Shown here one piece after another: positions 1 to 8,609 of a stretch of DNA of 64,000 nucleotides. Source of the DNA: Photobacterium rosenbergii. Its GTDB lineage: Bacteria; Pseudomonadota; Gammaproteobacteria; Enterobacterales; Vibrionaceae. Every line of letters starts with the position of its first letter. The first letter of the stretch is position 1. The position numbers and the translations under genes are program-made. Under the pieces are notes generated by a model that was given only the letters and a program-made list of their open reading frames with translations, was not told the origin of the DNA and searched no databases. The DNA lies in contig NZ_PYMB01000011.1 in assembly GCF_003026455.1 (NCBI RefSeq), positions 62,001 through 126,000 on the forward strand, given 5' to 3'.

Positions 1-862
1 CTAGCCCAAAGTTTAATTTTATCCTGTCTAATTCAGATTTTACTTGAACTATTTTTTCATCACAATTTTTTACATCACTTATGTTTGGAATTAATTTTTT
101 TAATTCTTTTGATGAAAGGAGTACTAAATGACCAACAATAGGAGTACCATCAAAGAAAACTTCAGTATCAACATGATCAAACTTAAATATATCATTGGTA
201 TTGCAATATTGTATTGAGTTTATTGTATTTGGAAAGGGAATAATTAACTCACTCCCTTTTTCTTCATTTCGTTGATAGACTTGAACATTAAATTTCTTAC
301 AACCACCGTTGTATATGAAGTCTTTCTTTCCCATAACAGCATAATGATTTCTAATTGAAAATTCTTTACTTACTCCAGAACAATTATTTTCATTAGTACA
401 AAAGAATGACTTTTCTAAAGTTCTGTTGACAAAATAAACTTTATCTGTTTCGATTTTTCTTGTTTTGTCAACCCGAACAAAACTCATTAACCCTGAGGAT
501 CTTATTCCATAATAATAATCGTTACCATTGAATTTGATTTTTTTTACGGGTTTAAATCTATCCCCAATTGCAAACATACCTGTTTCAGATAATCTTCCAG
601 GTTCGCTTAAGTCTTGGCAATCTAAATTAAAGTAATAGCCTCTGTCTACAGTAAAATAATAACCAATCTCAGTATCAGTTAAGGGCTGCAAAATTTTGTT
701 AGCTGTTTGTGTGCGAAATCTGTCTAACATTTCTGTAATTATCTGACTGTTATTATTGTTCATCTGTTTTTCTAAATTATAAAAAAATGAACAAACTTCG
801 CCTTGAACAGCAAATGAGCGAACTGAAAAAAACAACAACACAAGAATGAAATTATTTCTCAT
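1..862 (-). CDS. Partial exported protein, unknown function (C-terminus outside the window)
   Basis: Reading the minus strand from the ATG at 862 gives 287 codons without a stop down to base 1, so the C-terminus lies outside the window. The first 18 residues (MRNNFILVLLFFSVRSFA) are a typical Sec signal peptide, so the mature protein is probably periplasmic or secreted. The mature part is rich in Asn, Lys, Phe and Tyr and contains several Cys that could form disulfides. I recognise no family. Base composition is AT-rich compared with the arabinose genes that follow, and the codon usage resembles the other AT-rich accessory genes of the window. Confidence 0.6.
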   Translation of the reverse strand, partial: MRNNFILVLLFFSVRSFAVQGEVCSFFYNLEKQMNNNNSQIITEMLDRFRTQTANKILQPLTDTEIGYYFTVDRGYYFNLDCQDLSEPGRLSETGMFAIGDRFKPVKKIKFNGNDYYYGIRSSGLMSFVRVDKTRKIETDKVYFVNRTLEKSFFCTNENNCSGVSKEFSIRNHYAVMGKKDFIYNGGCKKFNVQVYQRNEEKGSELIIPFPNTINSIQYCNTNDIFKFDHVDTEVFFDGTPIVGHLVLLSSKELKKLIPNISDVKNCDEKIVQVKSELDRIKLNFGL

Positions 863-1534
863 AATATTGGTTCAAATGAAATGTATTACATACAATTATA
901 GCCAACTTTATATACATTAAACGTTGTCAACTCAAAATTTGCCAGTCTTTATCGGTGTATGTGAAATTTACATATTAATTCAGTGATTTAAACGTAACGT
1001 TCTAAGTGAATTATTTTCTTAATTATAAGATTTAAAAATAAATCAAGTATATAGCTAATCTAAGTTCAGGGTAACAATGGAAGGATAAAGTATCAACACT
1101 GTACTAAGACACTCTCTTTTCGTTATTGCGATTACTAGATTGCTTAACCACAAAGTCAGTTTCATGTCGTAAGGAGGTTAATTGAATTGGAATATCCTAT
1201 TTCTTATGATTCTGAAATATTTTAGTCCCCACACATTTTAGTTCTTCGGATGATTAGCTTAACAAACAAATATTGAAACAATAATGATATTAATTTTGGG
1301 GTGTTAAATTTGTTCAATATCTTAGGGTTAATTTTGAAGTGGAATAATCGATATGGCATAACCTATAGAACATAAAATAATGTTATTTAAAGTGGTTTCA
1401 CGTACCTTATTAGGATAAGAATAATTAAAAGCATCTAACGCTAGACGAGGAAATTAAGTTACCTCAACCCCTGTTCATGAAGGACTTCATGGATTACCAC
1501 ATCACTCCCCATATCGGTTTTAACCAACAAAAAA
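863..1534. other. AT-rich intergenic region without a supported gene
   Basis: About 670 bases between the divergent start of the edge gene and the 3' end of the glycosidase operon. I see no reading frame with a convincing start and ribosome binding site and no RNA gene. It must contain the promoter of the edge gene near its left end. It may mark the left boundary of the arabinose region. Confidence 0.4.
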
Positions 1535-1558
1535 GGGATCTGAAGTTATTCAGATCCC
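1535..1558 (-). terminator. Rho-independent terminator of the ytfJ-glycosidase operon
   Basis: A perfect 10-bp stem (GGGATCTGAA paired with TTCAGATCCC) with a 4-base loop, followed on the minus strand by a run of six T. It sits 46 bases after the stop codon of the minus-strand glycosidase gene. Confidence 0.85.
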
Positions 1559-1604
1559 CTATGGGTTAGCACTCTACGCGATTGCGCAGTTTGACTGGGT
1601 TGAA

Positions 1605-3995
1605 TTAGAACTCAACTTTACCCGTGCCGGTGAACTTACCGTTTGGTGAGTGAACGGTGATTTCTTGGTCTGTCATGATCCAGCCTGAACCGTCTTTGTT
1701 CAGTTTCCAGTGCGGCGCTTCGAACTCGATACCGGTACCGACTGTTAGTTCACAGTCTTCATTCACGAATACGCCACCAATATGCAATAGACCCAGAATC
1801 GGGTTAGTGTGAGCGTGAGTATTACAGATTGGGAACGACTGCATAGAAGCGTACTTAGCAGCTAGGATTAGAGTCTCGTCCACTTCGTTAGTATGATCGT
1901 TAGTTTGCTCTGCGATATCTTCATCTTCACAGCCTCCTTCGTACCAACCTTCCCAAGATTCGCCTGGGTTTAGACGAGATTCAGGTGCGTTCCAAGCGTC
2001 AGGGCCAGAAAGAACACCGTTCCAACGGTCAGCGTATGCTTCTGTCTTGGTATGAAGAGACATCTTCTCAAGCTCTTTCTTCGCCCAATCAACACGACCA
2101 CACTTAGCAGCACCTGCGATGAGTTTCTCGTTAATTGTGTACCAAACACCACCGCGAGATGCACGGCCCTTACCAGTGTGAGGGTACATTGTACGAGCGC
2201 CCAGTGGGCTTTCTTTGCCGTTGAAGTTGTCAACGTGCTCAAGAACGGCGTCAACCATGCCCGCATCTTCTGCCGCACCACATAGCAATGCGAATGCTTG
2301 CACTTCGATCCAACAGATATCGTCACCAACAACAGAGCCGTCTGGCACAGTCGCACGAGCGAAGAATTTGCCGTTGTGTTGCTTAGCAACTAGCGCGCGA
2401 AGTTCTGCGGCTTGTTCACGAGCTTCTTTAGCGATTTCAGGTTCGCCAAGTTTTGCCATCAGGCCAGCAAACATTGGCAGAACCCATGCAGCTAGTGCTG
2501 AGTTAAATACCGAGCCGCCTTCGTTGATCATTTGCTCGCGGTCATAAGCACCGGCGAAGTCTAGTACGTCATCCTGCCAGTCAGCATTCCAGATACGTGG
2601 GTGGTTAAGAGCACCACGACCAACAACGTCTACGAAGAAACGGAATTGACGGATGAGGTTCTCTTTCAGCGTAACAGGCTCTTGCTCGTGCATTGGGTGG
2701 TAGTTTTGAAGGTCAGAAAACGCTTTCAAGTCACCCGTTAGTGCGTAGTATTCACAAGCAGCCCATAGAGACCATAGACCTTGATCTGATGGACGGAACG
2801 CCATCATGCCCGCTTCTTTGTCAGAAGATAGAGTGAATGGTAGGTCGCCATCTTCAGAACCCCACGCTAGAGTGTTCTTCAGACATTCTAGAGATAGGTT
2901 TGGCTCCATGTATGCCATTGCAGTTACGTACTGCAGTGGGTCACGAGGTGCTGCGTTACAGCCTACGGTGAAGCCGTACGCACAGCCCTGGTTAATGGTG
3001 TGGTGACCAAGGATCTTGTCTTCGAAAACCATACCGTAGATAGCTGCGGCGTTCCAAACAACCTCGGCAGAAGTTAGCGGTAGATCTTCACAGCTACCAG
3101 TAGGCAGGCGCTTCTTAGTGGCAGCTAGCGTGTCGTCGTAGAACTTCGGTGCATCGATTTTTGCATCGTCATAGCGGCCGAATCGGAAGTAGAACTCTTT
3201 GGTTTCACCTGGCTCTAGTGTGACTTCGCCGGTGAAGGTTAGTGTTGGGAACTGTTCGCCATTTGTAGCGGCTTCAAAACCAGCATTGAACGACTCAACC
3301 ATCATCTTCGCTTCGGTACCGGTTTCGCCACCGAAATCTTCATCGCCAAAGACTTCCTGCGCAATGATCTTGTCACCAAGCTCGATGTCGTAAGTCACTT
3401 CATCAGCGAGTTCCTGGCGATCTTCAGGAAGCATTAGAAGACCTACGTAGAATGGGTTTAGTTTCCATTCTTCTTGTAGTTTGAATGTGCGAGTCGCCTG
3501 AGCTTCATCAAGTGATACACGAACGCGTACAAAGGCCCAAGGTGCATTGCCTTCTGGCATGATCATGTCACGCTGAACGTTCAGGCCGTTGTAGCTTGGG
3601 TAAACACCAAAAGAGGTAGGGCCGAAGTGGCGCTCTGGGATCATTCCCTCTGGCTTCTTAAGGATTGATGTCCCCCATACGGTTCCATCCGCTTCCACAA
3701 TGTGGGTGAAACCTGTACCACCGTTTTGGTGATCTGGGCGAGTAAGCCAGCGAGAACATTCAAGCTCGTCCCACATGCCGGCGCCACCGTAGTTATCAAC
3801 CAAGAATGAAACGGCTCTGTTACCAATGAAATGATAGTTCTGACGAGTTTTTGGGTACGGTAGCGGTTCCCACTCACACGCTGGGGTCTCTAGTGGGTTC
3901 ACTTTGTAGTTGAATACTGGCAGACCATCTTTCATGATCCACTCACCAAATACGCTGTTGCCTTTGAATTCCTTAGAGTCAGGAGACAATAACAT
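1605..3995 (-). CDS. GH94/GH36-like glycoside hydrolase or phosphorylase, probably acting on arabinose-containing sugars
   Basis: A 796-residue protein without a signal peptide, so probably cytoplasmic. Residues about 50-270 look like the beta-sandwich domain and 310-720 like the (alpha/alpha)6 barrel of cellobiose-phosphorylase-like enzymes. Visible hallmarks are DNYGGAG near 67, RDPLQ near 351, SDQGLWSLW with ALTGD near 403-422, and NADWQDD near 470-476. The last corresponds to the ADWND-type motif carrying the catalytic acid in GH94. The gene lies 10 bases after the ytfJ-like gene and shares its promoter, which carries the arabinose-region operator at 4616. Substrate is inferred from context only; hydrolysis or phosphorolysis of arabinooligosaccharides or arabinosides are both possible. 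The family assignment is by motif, so a related unclassified GH family cannot be excluded. Confidence 0.65.
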   Translation of the reverse strand: MLLSPDSKEFKGNSVFGEWIMKDGLPVFNYKVNPLETPACEWEPLPYPKTRQNYHFIGNRAVSFLVDNYGGAGMWDELECSRWLTRPDHQNGGTGFTHIVEADGTVWGTSILKKPEGMIPERHFGPTSFGVYPSYNGLNVQRDMIMPEGNAPWAFVRVRVSLDEAQATRTFKLQEEWKLNPFYVGLLMLPEDRQELADEVTYDIELGDKIIAQEVFGDEDFGGETGTEAKMMVESFNAGFEAATNGEQFPTLTFTGEVTLEPGETKEFYFRFGRYDDAKIDAPKFYDDTLAATKKRLPTGSCEDLPLTSAEVVWNAAAIYGMVFEDKILGHHTINQGCAYGFTVGCNAAPRDPLQYVTAMAYMEPNLSLECLKNTLAWGSEDGDLPFTLSSDKEAGMMAFRPSDQGLWSLWAACEYYALTGDLKAFSDLQNYHPMHEQEPVTLKENLIRQFRFFVDVVGRGALNHPRIWNADWQDDVLDFAGAYDREQMINEGGSVFNSALAAWVLPMFAGLMAKLGEPEIAKEAREQAAELRALVAKQHNGKFFARATVPDGSVVGDDICWIEVQAFALLCGAAEDAGMVDAVLEHVDNFNGKESPLGARTMYPHTGKGRASRGGVWYTINEKLIAGAAKCGRVDWAKKELEKMSLHTKTEAYADRWNGVLSGPDAWNAPESRLNPGESWEGWYEGGCEDEDIAEQTNDHTNEVDETLILAAKYASMQSFPICNTHAHTNPILGLLHIGGVFVNEDCELTVGTGIEFEAPHWKLNKDGSGWIMTDQEITVHSPNGKFTGTGKVEF

Positions 3996-4005
3996 CTTTT
4001 TATCC

Positions 4006-4539
4006 TTACTTAGATAGTTCTAGAATCTTGTTTTCTTTGCTAGCGTCTAATGCGCCTTCGTGGAGGTAAGCGACCTTGCCATCTTTGACGATGATGACCG
4101 CAGCGCTTTGCTCCTCAAGTTCCCACTCGGCGAAGAGTTCACCATCGCGGTCAAGCACTACTCGTCCCGCAGGATCTTTCAGCATGCTTTCCTCAATCGC
4201 GCCTTCTACAAACATGCCAGTGCCAAATGCGGCATCGTCTTTGTTGATGAAATTAATCATGTCAACGTTGGCACTTTTCAGCTTCTCAACGAACTCTGTG
4301 GTAACCATGTCAGCCGCAGCGGCACGGCCGGCCTTGGCAATCAGTACAATGGTGCCCTGTGGTTTAATCTCACTTACCGACCATTCTTTGTACTCCACCT
4401 TGCCATCTTCTACATATGCGTAACCGCCATCCGTTACGGTTGCGGCAGGTAGAGTGTCGCCAACACCAAAAGTCGCGGCACTTGCCGAGCCAGAGATAAG
4501 AGCAGCAATGGCAGCCGCTGCGAACAGTTTTGTTTTCAC
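4006..4539 (-). CDS. YtfJ-family periplasmic thioredoxin-fold protein
   Basis: A 177-residue protein with a clear signal peptide (MKTKLFAAAAIAALISGSASA) and a mature part matching the YtfJ family: an opening GDTLPAATV segment, a central KAGRAAAADM stretch and a closing AAVIIVKDGKVAYLHEG strand. The family has a thioredoxin-like fold but no CXXC pair, and none is seen here, so a redox role is unlikely. The function of the family is not established. It is the first gene of a two-gene operon with the glycosidase, transcribed away from the operator at 4616. A second, cytoplasmic copy lies at 20750 behind the same operator type, which suggests an as yet unexplained role in pentose metabolism. Confidence 0.75.
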   Translation of the reverse strand: MKTKLFAAAAIAALISGSASAATFGVGDTLPAATVTDGGYAYVEDGKVEYKEWSVSEIKPQGTIVLIAKAGRAAAADMVTTEFVEKLKSANVDMINFINKDDAAFGTGMFVEGAIEESMLKDPAGRVVLDRDGELFAEWELEEQSAAVIIVKDGKVAYLHEGALDASKENKILELSK

Positions 4540-4615
4540 GCTAGTTCCCTTCTCGTTTATGTGGTTGGCCTAACAATGAGTGAAACCGTGGGAAAAAAAA
4601 TAGACATCGCGCAAC

Positions 4616-4650
4616 TTTGCAAAATGGCGGATGGTGTTTGTTAAATATCA
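4616..4650 (+). promoter_or_regulatory. Candidate AraC-type operator, copy 1
   Basis: Two direct half-sites, TTTGCAAAATGGCG at 4616 and TTTGTTAAATATCA at 4637, with starts exactly 21 bp apart and a 7-base spacer GATGGTG that is identical in copy 3. It lies between the divergent ytfJ-glycosidase operon and the small genes beginning at 4705. Spacing of two helical turns and direct orientation are typical for AraC-family dimers; the identity of the regulator is not known. Confidence 0.65.
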
Positions 4651-4704
4651 TAAGTGAATTCAGCCATGGTCATGTAAACAATGAATCAAGACAGAGAGGG
4701 AAAC

Positions 4705-4869
4705 ATGACACCTGAAGAAAATGAGAAACGTAATAACAGGCTTAAGTGGCTTTGGATTATGGGTGTTGGCGCGCTATTTTCGCTAGCAATGAAAGACGCT
4801 TGTGAGCAACGGGGAAAAGATCCTGCGCTTGAACAAAAGGCATTTATTTTGAGCTGTGACGCAAAATAA
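4705..4869 (+). CDS. Small membrane protein, unknown function
   Basis: A 54-residue protein starting at the ATG at 4705, chosen because GAGAGGG lies just upstream at 4694-4700; an in-frame ATG at 4681 lacks such a site. It has a charged N-terminus (MTPEENEKRNNR), one hydrophobic helix (WLWIMGVGALFSLAM) and a charged tail with two Cys. No family recognised. It lies directly downstream of the operator at 4616 and upstream of another small gene, so it may belong to the arabinose region. A short protein like this could be spurious; the ribosome binding site and the ordered neighbour argue for it. Confidence 0.5.
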   Translation: MTPEENEKRNNRLKWLWIMGVGALFSLAMKDACEQRGKDPALEQKAFILSCDAK

Positions 4870-4920
4870 ACAGTCAAAATAAAGGATACTTTCCATTAAT
4901 TATTAGCCAAGGAGGGAATT

Positions 4921-5133
4921 ATGCCATTAATAGCAACGAAAATTACTGCCATAACAGCCGCTGCCGCAACTGTCATCGGTGGCTTTTTGGCTGGTGATGA
5001 CCTGTCGAATGCCGCTAAGCTAGCATCCGATTATGTTGAGATAAAAGTCGAACGCCATACCCAAGAGCTGGGACGGGAAGCATTAACAGGGGCATTAGCC
5101 TCGCAATTCTCCGACCTAGGCGGTAATCCTTAA
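4921..5133 (+). CDS. Small Ala-rich protein with one hydrophobic segment, unknown function
   Basis: A 70-residue protein preceded by a strong ribosome binding site (AAGGAGGG, 4910-4917). The N-terminal 25 residues (IATKITAITAAAATVIGGFLAG) are hydrophobic and could be a membrane anchor or signal; the rest is a short amphipathic segment. No family recognised. It follows the small gene at 4705 by about 50 bases and is followed by a rho-independent terminator at 5152, so the two small genes form their own transcription unit between the glycosidase operon and the sugar transporter. Confidence 0.55.
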   Translation: MPLIATKITAITAAAATVIGGFLAGDDLSNAAKLASDYVEIKVERHTQELGREALTGALASQFSDLGGNP

Positions 5134-5151
5134 TCGACAGTTTTTTAATTG

Positions 5152-5179
5152 AAGCCTTTCATATGAAAGGCTTTTTTAA
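5152..5179 (+). terminator. Rho-independent terminator after the two small genes
   Basis: A 9-bp perfect stem AAGCCTTTC / GAAAGGCTT with an ATAT loop (5152-5173) followed by a T run. It separates the small genes from the transporter. Confidence 0.8.
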
Positions 5180-5239
5180 TGTCGAAAACCACATATGTCT
5201 ATCACTTCTCTGTTTGTGAAGCAAAGCAATCATTACCCG

Positions 5240-5253
5240 TTTAATAAATAACG
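5240..5253 (+). promoter_or_regulatory. Possible single half-site of the arabinose-region operator
   Basis: TTTAATAAATAACG differs from the half-site pattern TTTGWTAAATAKCG at two positions and lies 34 bases before the transporter start. No good partner half-site occurs 21 bp upstream, so this is a weak candidate. Confidence 0.3.
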
Positions 5254-5287
5254 ATAAATCTGAAAGATACCTGATAAGGACCTAATA

Positions 5288-6601
5288 ATGAGTAAACTCT
5301 CAACCAGAGAATCGATAGGATATTGTTTTGGCGATGTGGGCAGTAATTTAACCAATACCTTCGCAAATATATTTCTATTGATCTTTTATACCGATGTTTT
5401 TGGCATTTCCCCGGCCCAGGCGGCAACGCTGTTTTTAGTGGCGAGAATATGGGATGCCATCAATGATCCGATTGTGGGATATTTCGTTGACCGTACCAAT
5501 ACCAAGAATGGCAGGTTCAAGCCCTACATTGGCATCGCAGCACTGCCCGTCGCACTATTTGGTATCGCGATGTTCACGGTCCCCGACTTAGGCCCTGATG
5601 CAAAACTGGTGTATGCCTATGTCACCTATATTGGCTACGGTATGGTTTACTCGTTAATGAGTGTGCCATATATCTCTATGATTTCTGCTTTATCAGAAGA
5701 TAGCAAGGCACGTACTAAGTTGGTTGGTATTCGCAGTGCACTTGTGATGCTGTTTTCGGCAACCATGGCAGGGATCCCGGCACTGGTTGATTTGTTGGGT
5801 GGCGGTGATCCGGCTGTTGGTTACCAGCGTGCCATGATGGTATACGCATCTGTGGGATTCCTGATGCATGTGTACTGCTACCGATCTGTCACTGAGCATA
5901 TCCAAGTTGCCGCCAATGATCAGGAAGAGCGAGTTTCATTCAAACAGGTGGTGTCGTACCTAGGTCAGAACAAGCCGCTGCTTATCTTGTTTGCGCTATT
6001 CTTTGCTGTCTTTGGCAACTCGTTTATTACGACCTCATCCGGTATCTATCTTCTGACCTACCTATTCGAAGCCAAAGATATCTTCCCGCTGTTTGTGGTC
6101 TGTCAGCTGCTTTGTATTGTGTTCGGCGTGTTGCTGTCGAGGAAGATGGTAGACAAATACGATCCAAAATGGATTTTTGTCGCTGGCGCCCTGCTGGCAG
6201 CAACGCGAACTATTGCGGTATACAGTGGCGATCTCAATACGTTCCTTGCCTTTGTCCCTCATAGCTCTCTGGGGCAGGGATTCATGGTCGGTGTGATTTG
6301 GGGCTTCGTGCCCGATGCCATCGAATATGGGCGACAGAAAACGGGACTAAATATTGTTGGTATTGGTAACTCACTGATTGGCTTTTTCTTGAAGTGTGGT
6401 GCTGCTGTGGGGGGCATCGTACCCGGTTTCATGCTCGAGATTTACAACTATGTGCCCAATGCAGCGCAATCTGAAGAAACCCTGATCGGCATCAAGCATA
6501 TGAGCGGCACCTTCCCGCTTGCCATATTAGTGGTTGTGGCACTTATCGCGTCTGCCTACCCGCTTACCCAGAAGAAACTCAAAGAAGTTATTGTTGCATA
6601 A
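5288..6601 (+). CDS. GPH-family (MelB-like) sugar:cation symporter
   Basis: A 437-residue inner-membrane protein with about 12 hydrophobic segments. It has the signature of the glycoside-pentoside-hexuronide:cation symporters: the early GDVGSNLTN segment, ARIWDAINDPIVGYFVDRT near residues 50-68 including the conserved D-x-x-x-D motif of helix II, and KNGRFKPYI in the first cytoplasmic loop. A ribosome binding site (AAGGA, 5277-5281) precedes the ATG. Its position between a glycosidase and an outer-membrane barrel in an arabinose region suggests uptake of arabinose, arabinooligosaccharides or arabinosides with Na+ or H+. The exact substrate cannot be read from the sequence. Confidence 0.85.
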   Translation: MSKLSTRESIGYCFGDVGSNLTNTFANIFLLIFYTDVFGISPAQAATLFLVARIWDAINDPIVGYFVDRTNTKNGRFKPYIGIAALPVALFGIAMFTVPDLGPDAKLVYAYVTYIGYGMVYSLMSVPYISMISALSEDSKARTKLVGIRSALVMLFSATMAGIPALVDLLGGGDPAVGYQRAMMVYASVGFLMHVYCYRSVTEHIQVAANDQEERVSFKQVVSYLGQNKPLLILFALFFAVFGNSFITTSSGIYLLTYLFEAKDIFPLFVVCQLLCIVFGVLLSRKMVDKYDPKWIFVAGALLAATRTIAVYSGDLNTFLAFVPHSSLGQGFMVGVIWGFVPDAIEYGRQKTGLNIVGIGNSLIGFFLKCGAAVGGIVPGFMLEIYNYVPNAAQSEETLIGIKHMSGTFPLAILVVVALIASAYPLTQKKLKEVIVA

Positions 6602-6608
6602 GGATATT

Positions 6609-6630
6609 AAAAGGGCAGCAATGCCCTTTT
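6609..6630 (+). terminator. Intra-operon hairpin
   Basis: A perfect 9-bp stem AAAAGGGCA / TGCCCTTTT with a 4-base loop lies between the transporter and the next gene. Only four T follow, within the stem itself, so partial termination or mRNA stabilisation is more likely than full termination. Confidence 0.45.
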
Positions 6631-6642
6631 GGAGTGTTATAG

Positions 6643-7131
6643 ATGTCGCTACAAATTCGCAATCTTTTTGTTGCCAAAGTCGCTAAAGGGGCCATTCCGA
6701 TTAATGCCTTTTTTGCTTTTCTTATCCTGCAACCGTTTGAGCCGATTATCCTATTGTCGACAATGACGAATGAACTTATTGTGCAATCGACAGTGGCTGC
6801 CTGCCTGATTAGCCTTCTCTTTCCTATTGGGATCAGAAAGCAGATGGCCAAGCACCAAGGCGAACCGTCGGTGTGGAATGAAGGTACATTCAACCGCGTA
6901 CTATGCCGCTTTATACCAGAGAATAAATATCAGGCCCTTCCGGTATGGATGTTCATCGCTGCGTTTTTTTTCCAGTTGCCAACGTATCTGCTATTGAAGG
7001 GGTTAGCTATTACCGAGATGTCTGGCTGGGGTTATTTTGCATTCAAAATGACTCAGTCGTGGCTATTCTGTGTGCCATTTAGCTATTTGGTCATTATCGT
7101 CAATATCTCTGCTCGGGAAGGTCGCGAATAA
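6643..7131 (+). CDS. Four-helix inner-membrane protein, unknown function
   Basis: A 162-residue protein with about four hydrophobic segments (around residues 16-32, 48-64, 98-116 and 138-155). A ribosome binding site GGAGTG lies just before the start. I recognise no family. It follows the sugar symporter by 41 bases and is followed by a terminator, so it is probably co-transcribed with the symporter. A protein of similar size and topology occurs at 8610 behind the outer-membrane barrel; the two show no obvious primary-sequence match by eye but occupy equivalent places, so a shared role supporting transport is conceivable. Confidence 0.7.
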   Translation: MSLQIRNLFVAKVAKGAIPINAFFAFLILQPFEPIILLSTMTNELIVQSTVAACLISLLFPIGIRKQMAKHQGEPSVWNEGTFNRVLCRFIPENKYQALPVWMFIAAFFFQLPTYLLLKGLAITEMSGWGYFAFKMTQSWLFCVPFSYLVIIVNISAREGRE

Positions 7132-7154
7132 CAACAGTGACGCTTATCACACTA

Positions 7155-7184
7155 AAGGGCTTCTGACATCAGGAGCCCTTTTTT
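7155..7184 (+). terminator. Rho-independent terminator after the symporter operon
   Basis: Stem AAGGGCTTCTGA / TCAGGAGCCCTT, 12 bp with one G-T pair, followed by TTTT. It closes the 5288-7131 unit. Confidence 0.85.
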
Positions 7185-7215
7185 GTTCAAAATGTGAAAC
7201 GAGACCTTAGACACA

Positions 7216-7250
7216 TTTAACATCCACTGTCCGCTATTTGTTAAATATCG
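7216..7250 (+). promoter_or_regulatory. Candidate arabinose-region operator, copy 2
   Basis: TTTGTTAAATATCG at 7237-7250 is identical to the main half-site of copies 3 and 4. The sequence 21 bp upstream (TTTAACATCCACTG) matches the second half-site only weakly. Immediately before the strong half-site is CCGCTA, which recurs next to the inverse half-site in copy 4. It lies 69 bases before the barrel start. Confidence 0.55.
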
Positions 7251-7318
7251 TAATATTTCCCTCTAAAAAAAAGGAGCAAATTAATAGCGTTCAAATAAAC
7301 AAAATTACTGGGTGTTCA

Positions 7319-8557
7319 ATGAAAAAATTACTACTGACTGGCTTAATTGCTAGCGTGTTCTCTGGCGCTGTGTATGCCGATGCTATTGATGATAAAAAGG
7401 CTGAACAAGAGGGTGTTCGCTTCAATACGGCTATCGGTCCATTTTATGATCCTATTTTCGATTTTGCCGGCTCTGTTATCCCAACTCTAACTTATGAGAT
7501 TGGCGATGCGACCAAAACTTCCCGTACTAGCCTGTATGGTATCTATGGCTCCAACGGCAACTGGGTAGCGAAAGTAAACACCACTAACTACCTTGGCTCT
7601 GAGAACCAGTGGAAAATTTTCGCCGATGCAACATATACCTACGCAAAGCTGGATGTCATGAACTTCATGCGCTTCGGCCAAGGTCTGGATGCCGTACAGG
7701 CGCTATCTCCTGATGCTGCCGGTTTCGCAGGCATCTCAGATTCACCGACGGTAGAAGTAGAGCAGACGACGCTCCGCTTTGAAGGTGACATCGGCTACCA
7801 GGTAATCGAAGATCTTTACATTGGTCCATCTTGGATTTACGTCGATACGGAGTTTGACCGTGATAGCAGTGCGCCTGAATACGGCACCATCAACATGATC
7901 ACGGATAAAGAGTTGACGGGTTACGGTATCAAGGTTGAGTACGACAAGCGAAGCAACCCGCTAACGCCGCTGTCGGGTTTCTACGTATCTGTGAACGCTC
8001 AGACTATCGAGGTAGAGAACACCAATGGTTCAGTGGTTGGTGACCTATCTGCCGCGGCTGATTTCTTAGATGGCATGGGACAGCAGGAAGCCGCTGCTGG
8101 CCTTCGTGGTGTTCAGGGCATGACGCTCAATGGCACCGACGAGTACGAGAACGTTAAAGCTGACCTGCGTTACTACACCCCTATCAGCGACTCAACGACG
8201 TTTGCATGGCGTGGCATGGCCAACTGGAACTCAGAAGATGCCCCTACGACCCTAGCAACGTTAGACTCTGTGGCGACCGGTTTCACGATGGAAATCGCAG
8301 GTCGCTCATCTTACGGCACGGATTTCCAGCTTCGTCATTGGCTAACTAATGATATCGGTATTGTGGGCGGTGTTGCCTTTGCCAAGGCCCAGGATGTTGG
8401 CACCGGTGGTGATGATGACATTCACTACTCAGGCACTGTAGGTTTCCGTTACATGCTAGCGCCTGAAGATGGCCTGTCTATGCGTCTTGATATCACTTAC
8501 AACGATCAGGAAGAAGACAATGTTCTAGCCTTCTTCAACGTCGGTGAAAGCTTCTAA
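7319..8557 (+). CDS. Outer-membrane beta-barrel protein (surface-antigen/BamA-barrel-like)
   Basis: Starting at the ATG at 7319 gives 412 residues with a signal peptide (MKKLLLTGLIASVFSGAVYA). The frame is open further upstream from a TTG, but that extension would run through the operator and bury the signal peptide, so it is rejected. The mature protein shows alternating polar/hydrophobic strands and ends in Phe (FFNVGESF), the usual barrel end signature. The strand pattern resembles bacterial surface antigen barrels without POTRA domains. Its own operator at 7216 and its place in the arabinose region suggest a role in passage of sugar or glycoside across the outer membrane; this is inference. 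Confidence 0.7.
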   Translation: MKKLLLTGLIASVFSGAVYADAIDDKKAEQEGVRFNTAIGPFYDPIFDFAGSVIPTLTYEIGDATKTSRTSLYGIYGSNGNWVAKVNTTNYLGSENQWKIFADATYTYAKLDVMNFMRFGQGLDAVQALSPDAAGFAGISDSPTVEVEQTTLRFEGDIGYQVIEDLYIGPSWIYVDTEFDRDSSAPEYGTINMITDKELTGYGIKVEYDKRSNPLTPLSGFYVSVNAQTIEVENTNGSVVGDLSAAADFLDGMGQQEAAAGLRGVQGMTLNGTDEYENVKADLRYYTPISDSTTFAWRGMANWNSEDAPTTLATLDSVATGFTMEIAGRSSYGTDFQLRHWLTNDIGIVGGVAFAKAQDVGTGGDDDIHYSGTVGFRYMLAPEDGLSMRLDITYNDQEEDNVLAFFNVGESF

Positions 8558-8572
8558 TTTGCCGGGTATTTT

Positions 8573-8592
8573 GGGGGCTGATGCCCCCTTTA
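8573..8592 (+). terminator. Weak hairpin after the outer-membrane barrel
   Basis: GGGGGC / GCCCCC with a TGAT loop followed by TTTATTGTTT. It may allow partial read-through into the gene at 8610. Confidence 0.5.
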
Positions 8593-8609
8593 TTGTTTAG
8601 GGAATTAAC

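Noticed and set aside
4616..4650. E. coli-type AraC site
   Set aside because: The half-sites do not match the TAGC-N7-TCCATA pattern; only the 21-bp direct geometry agrees.
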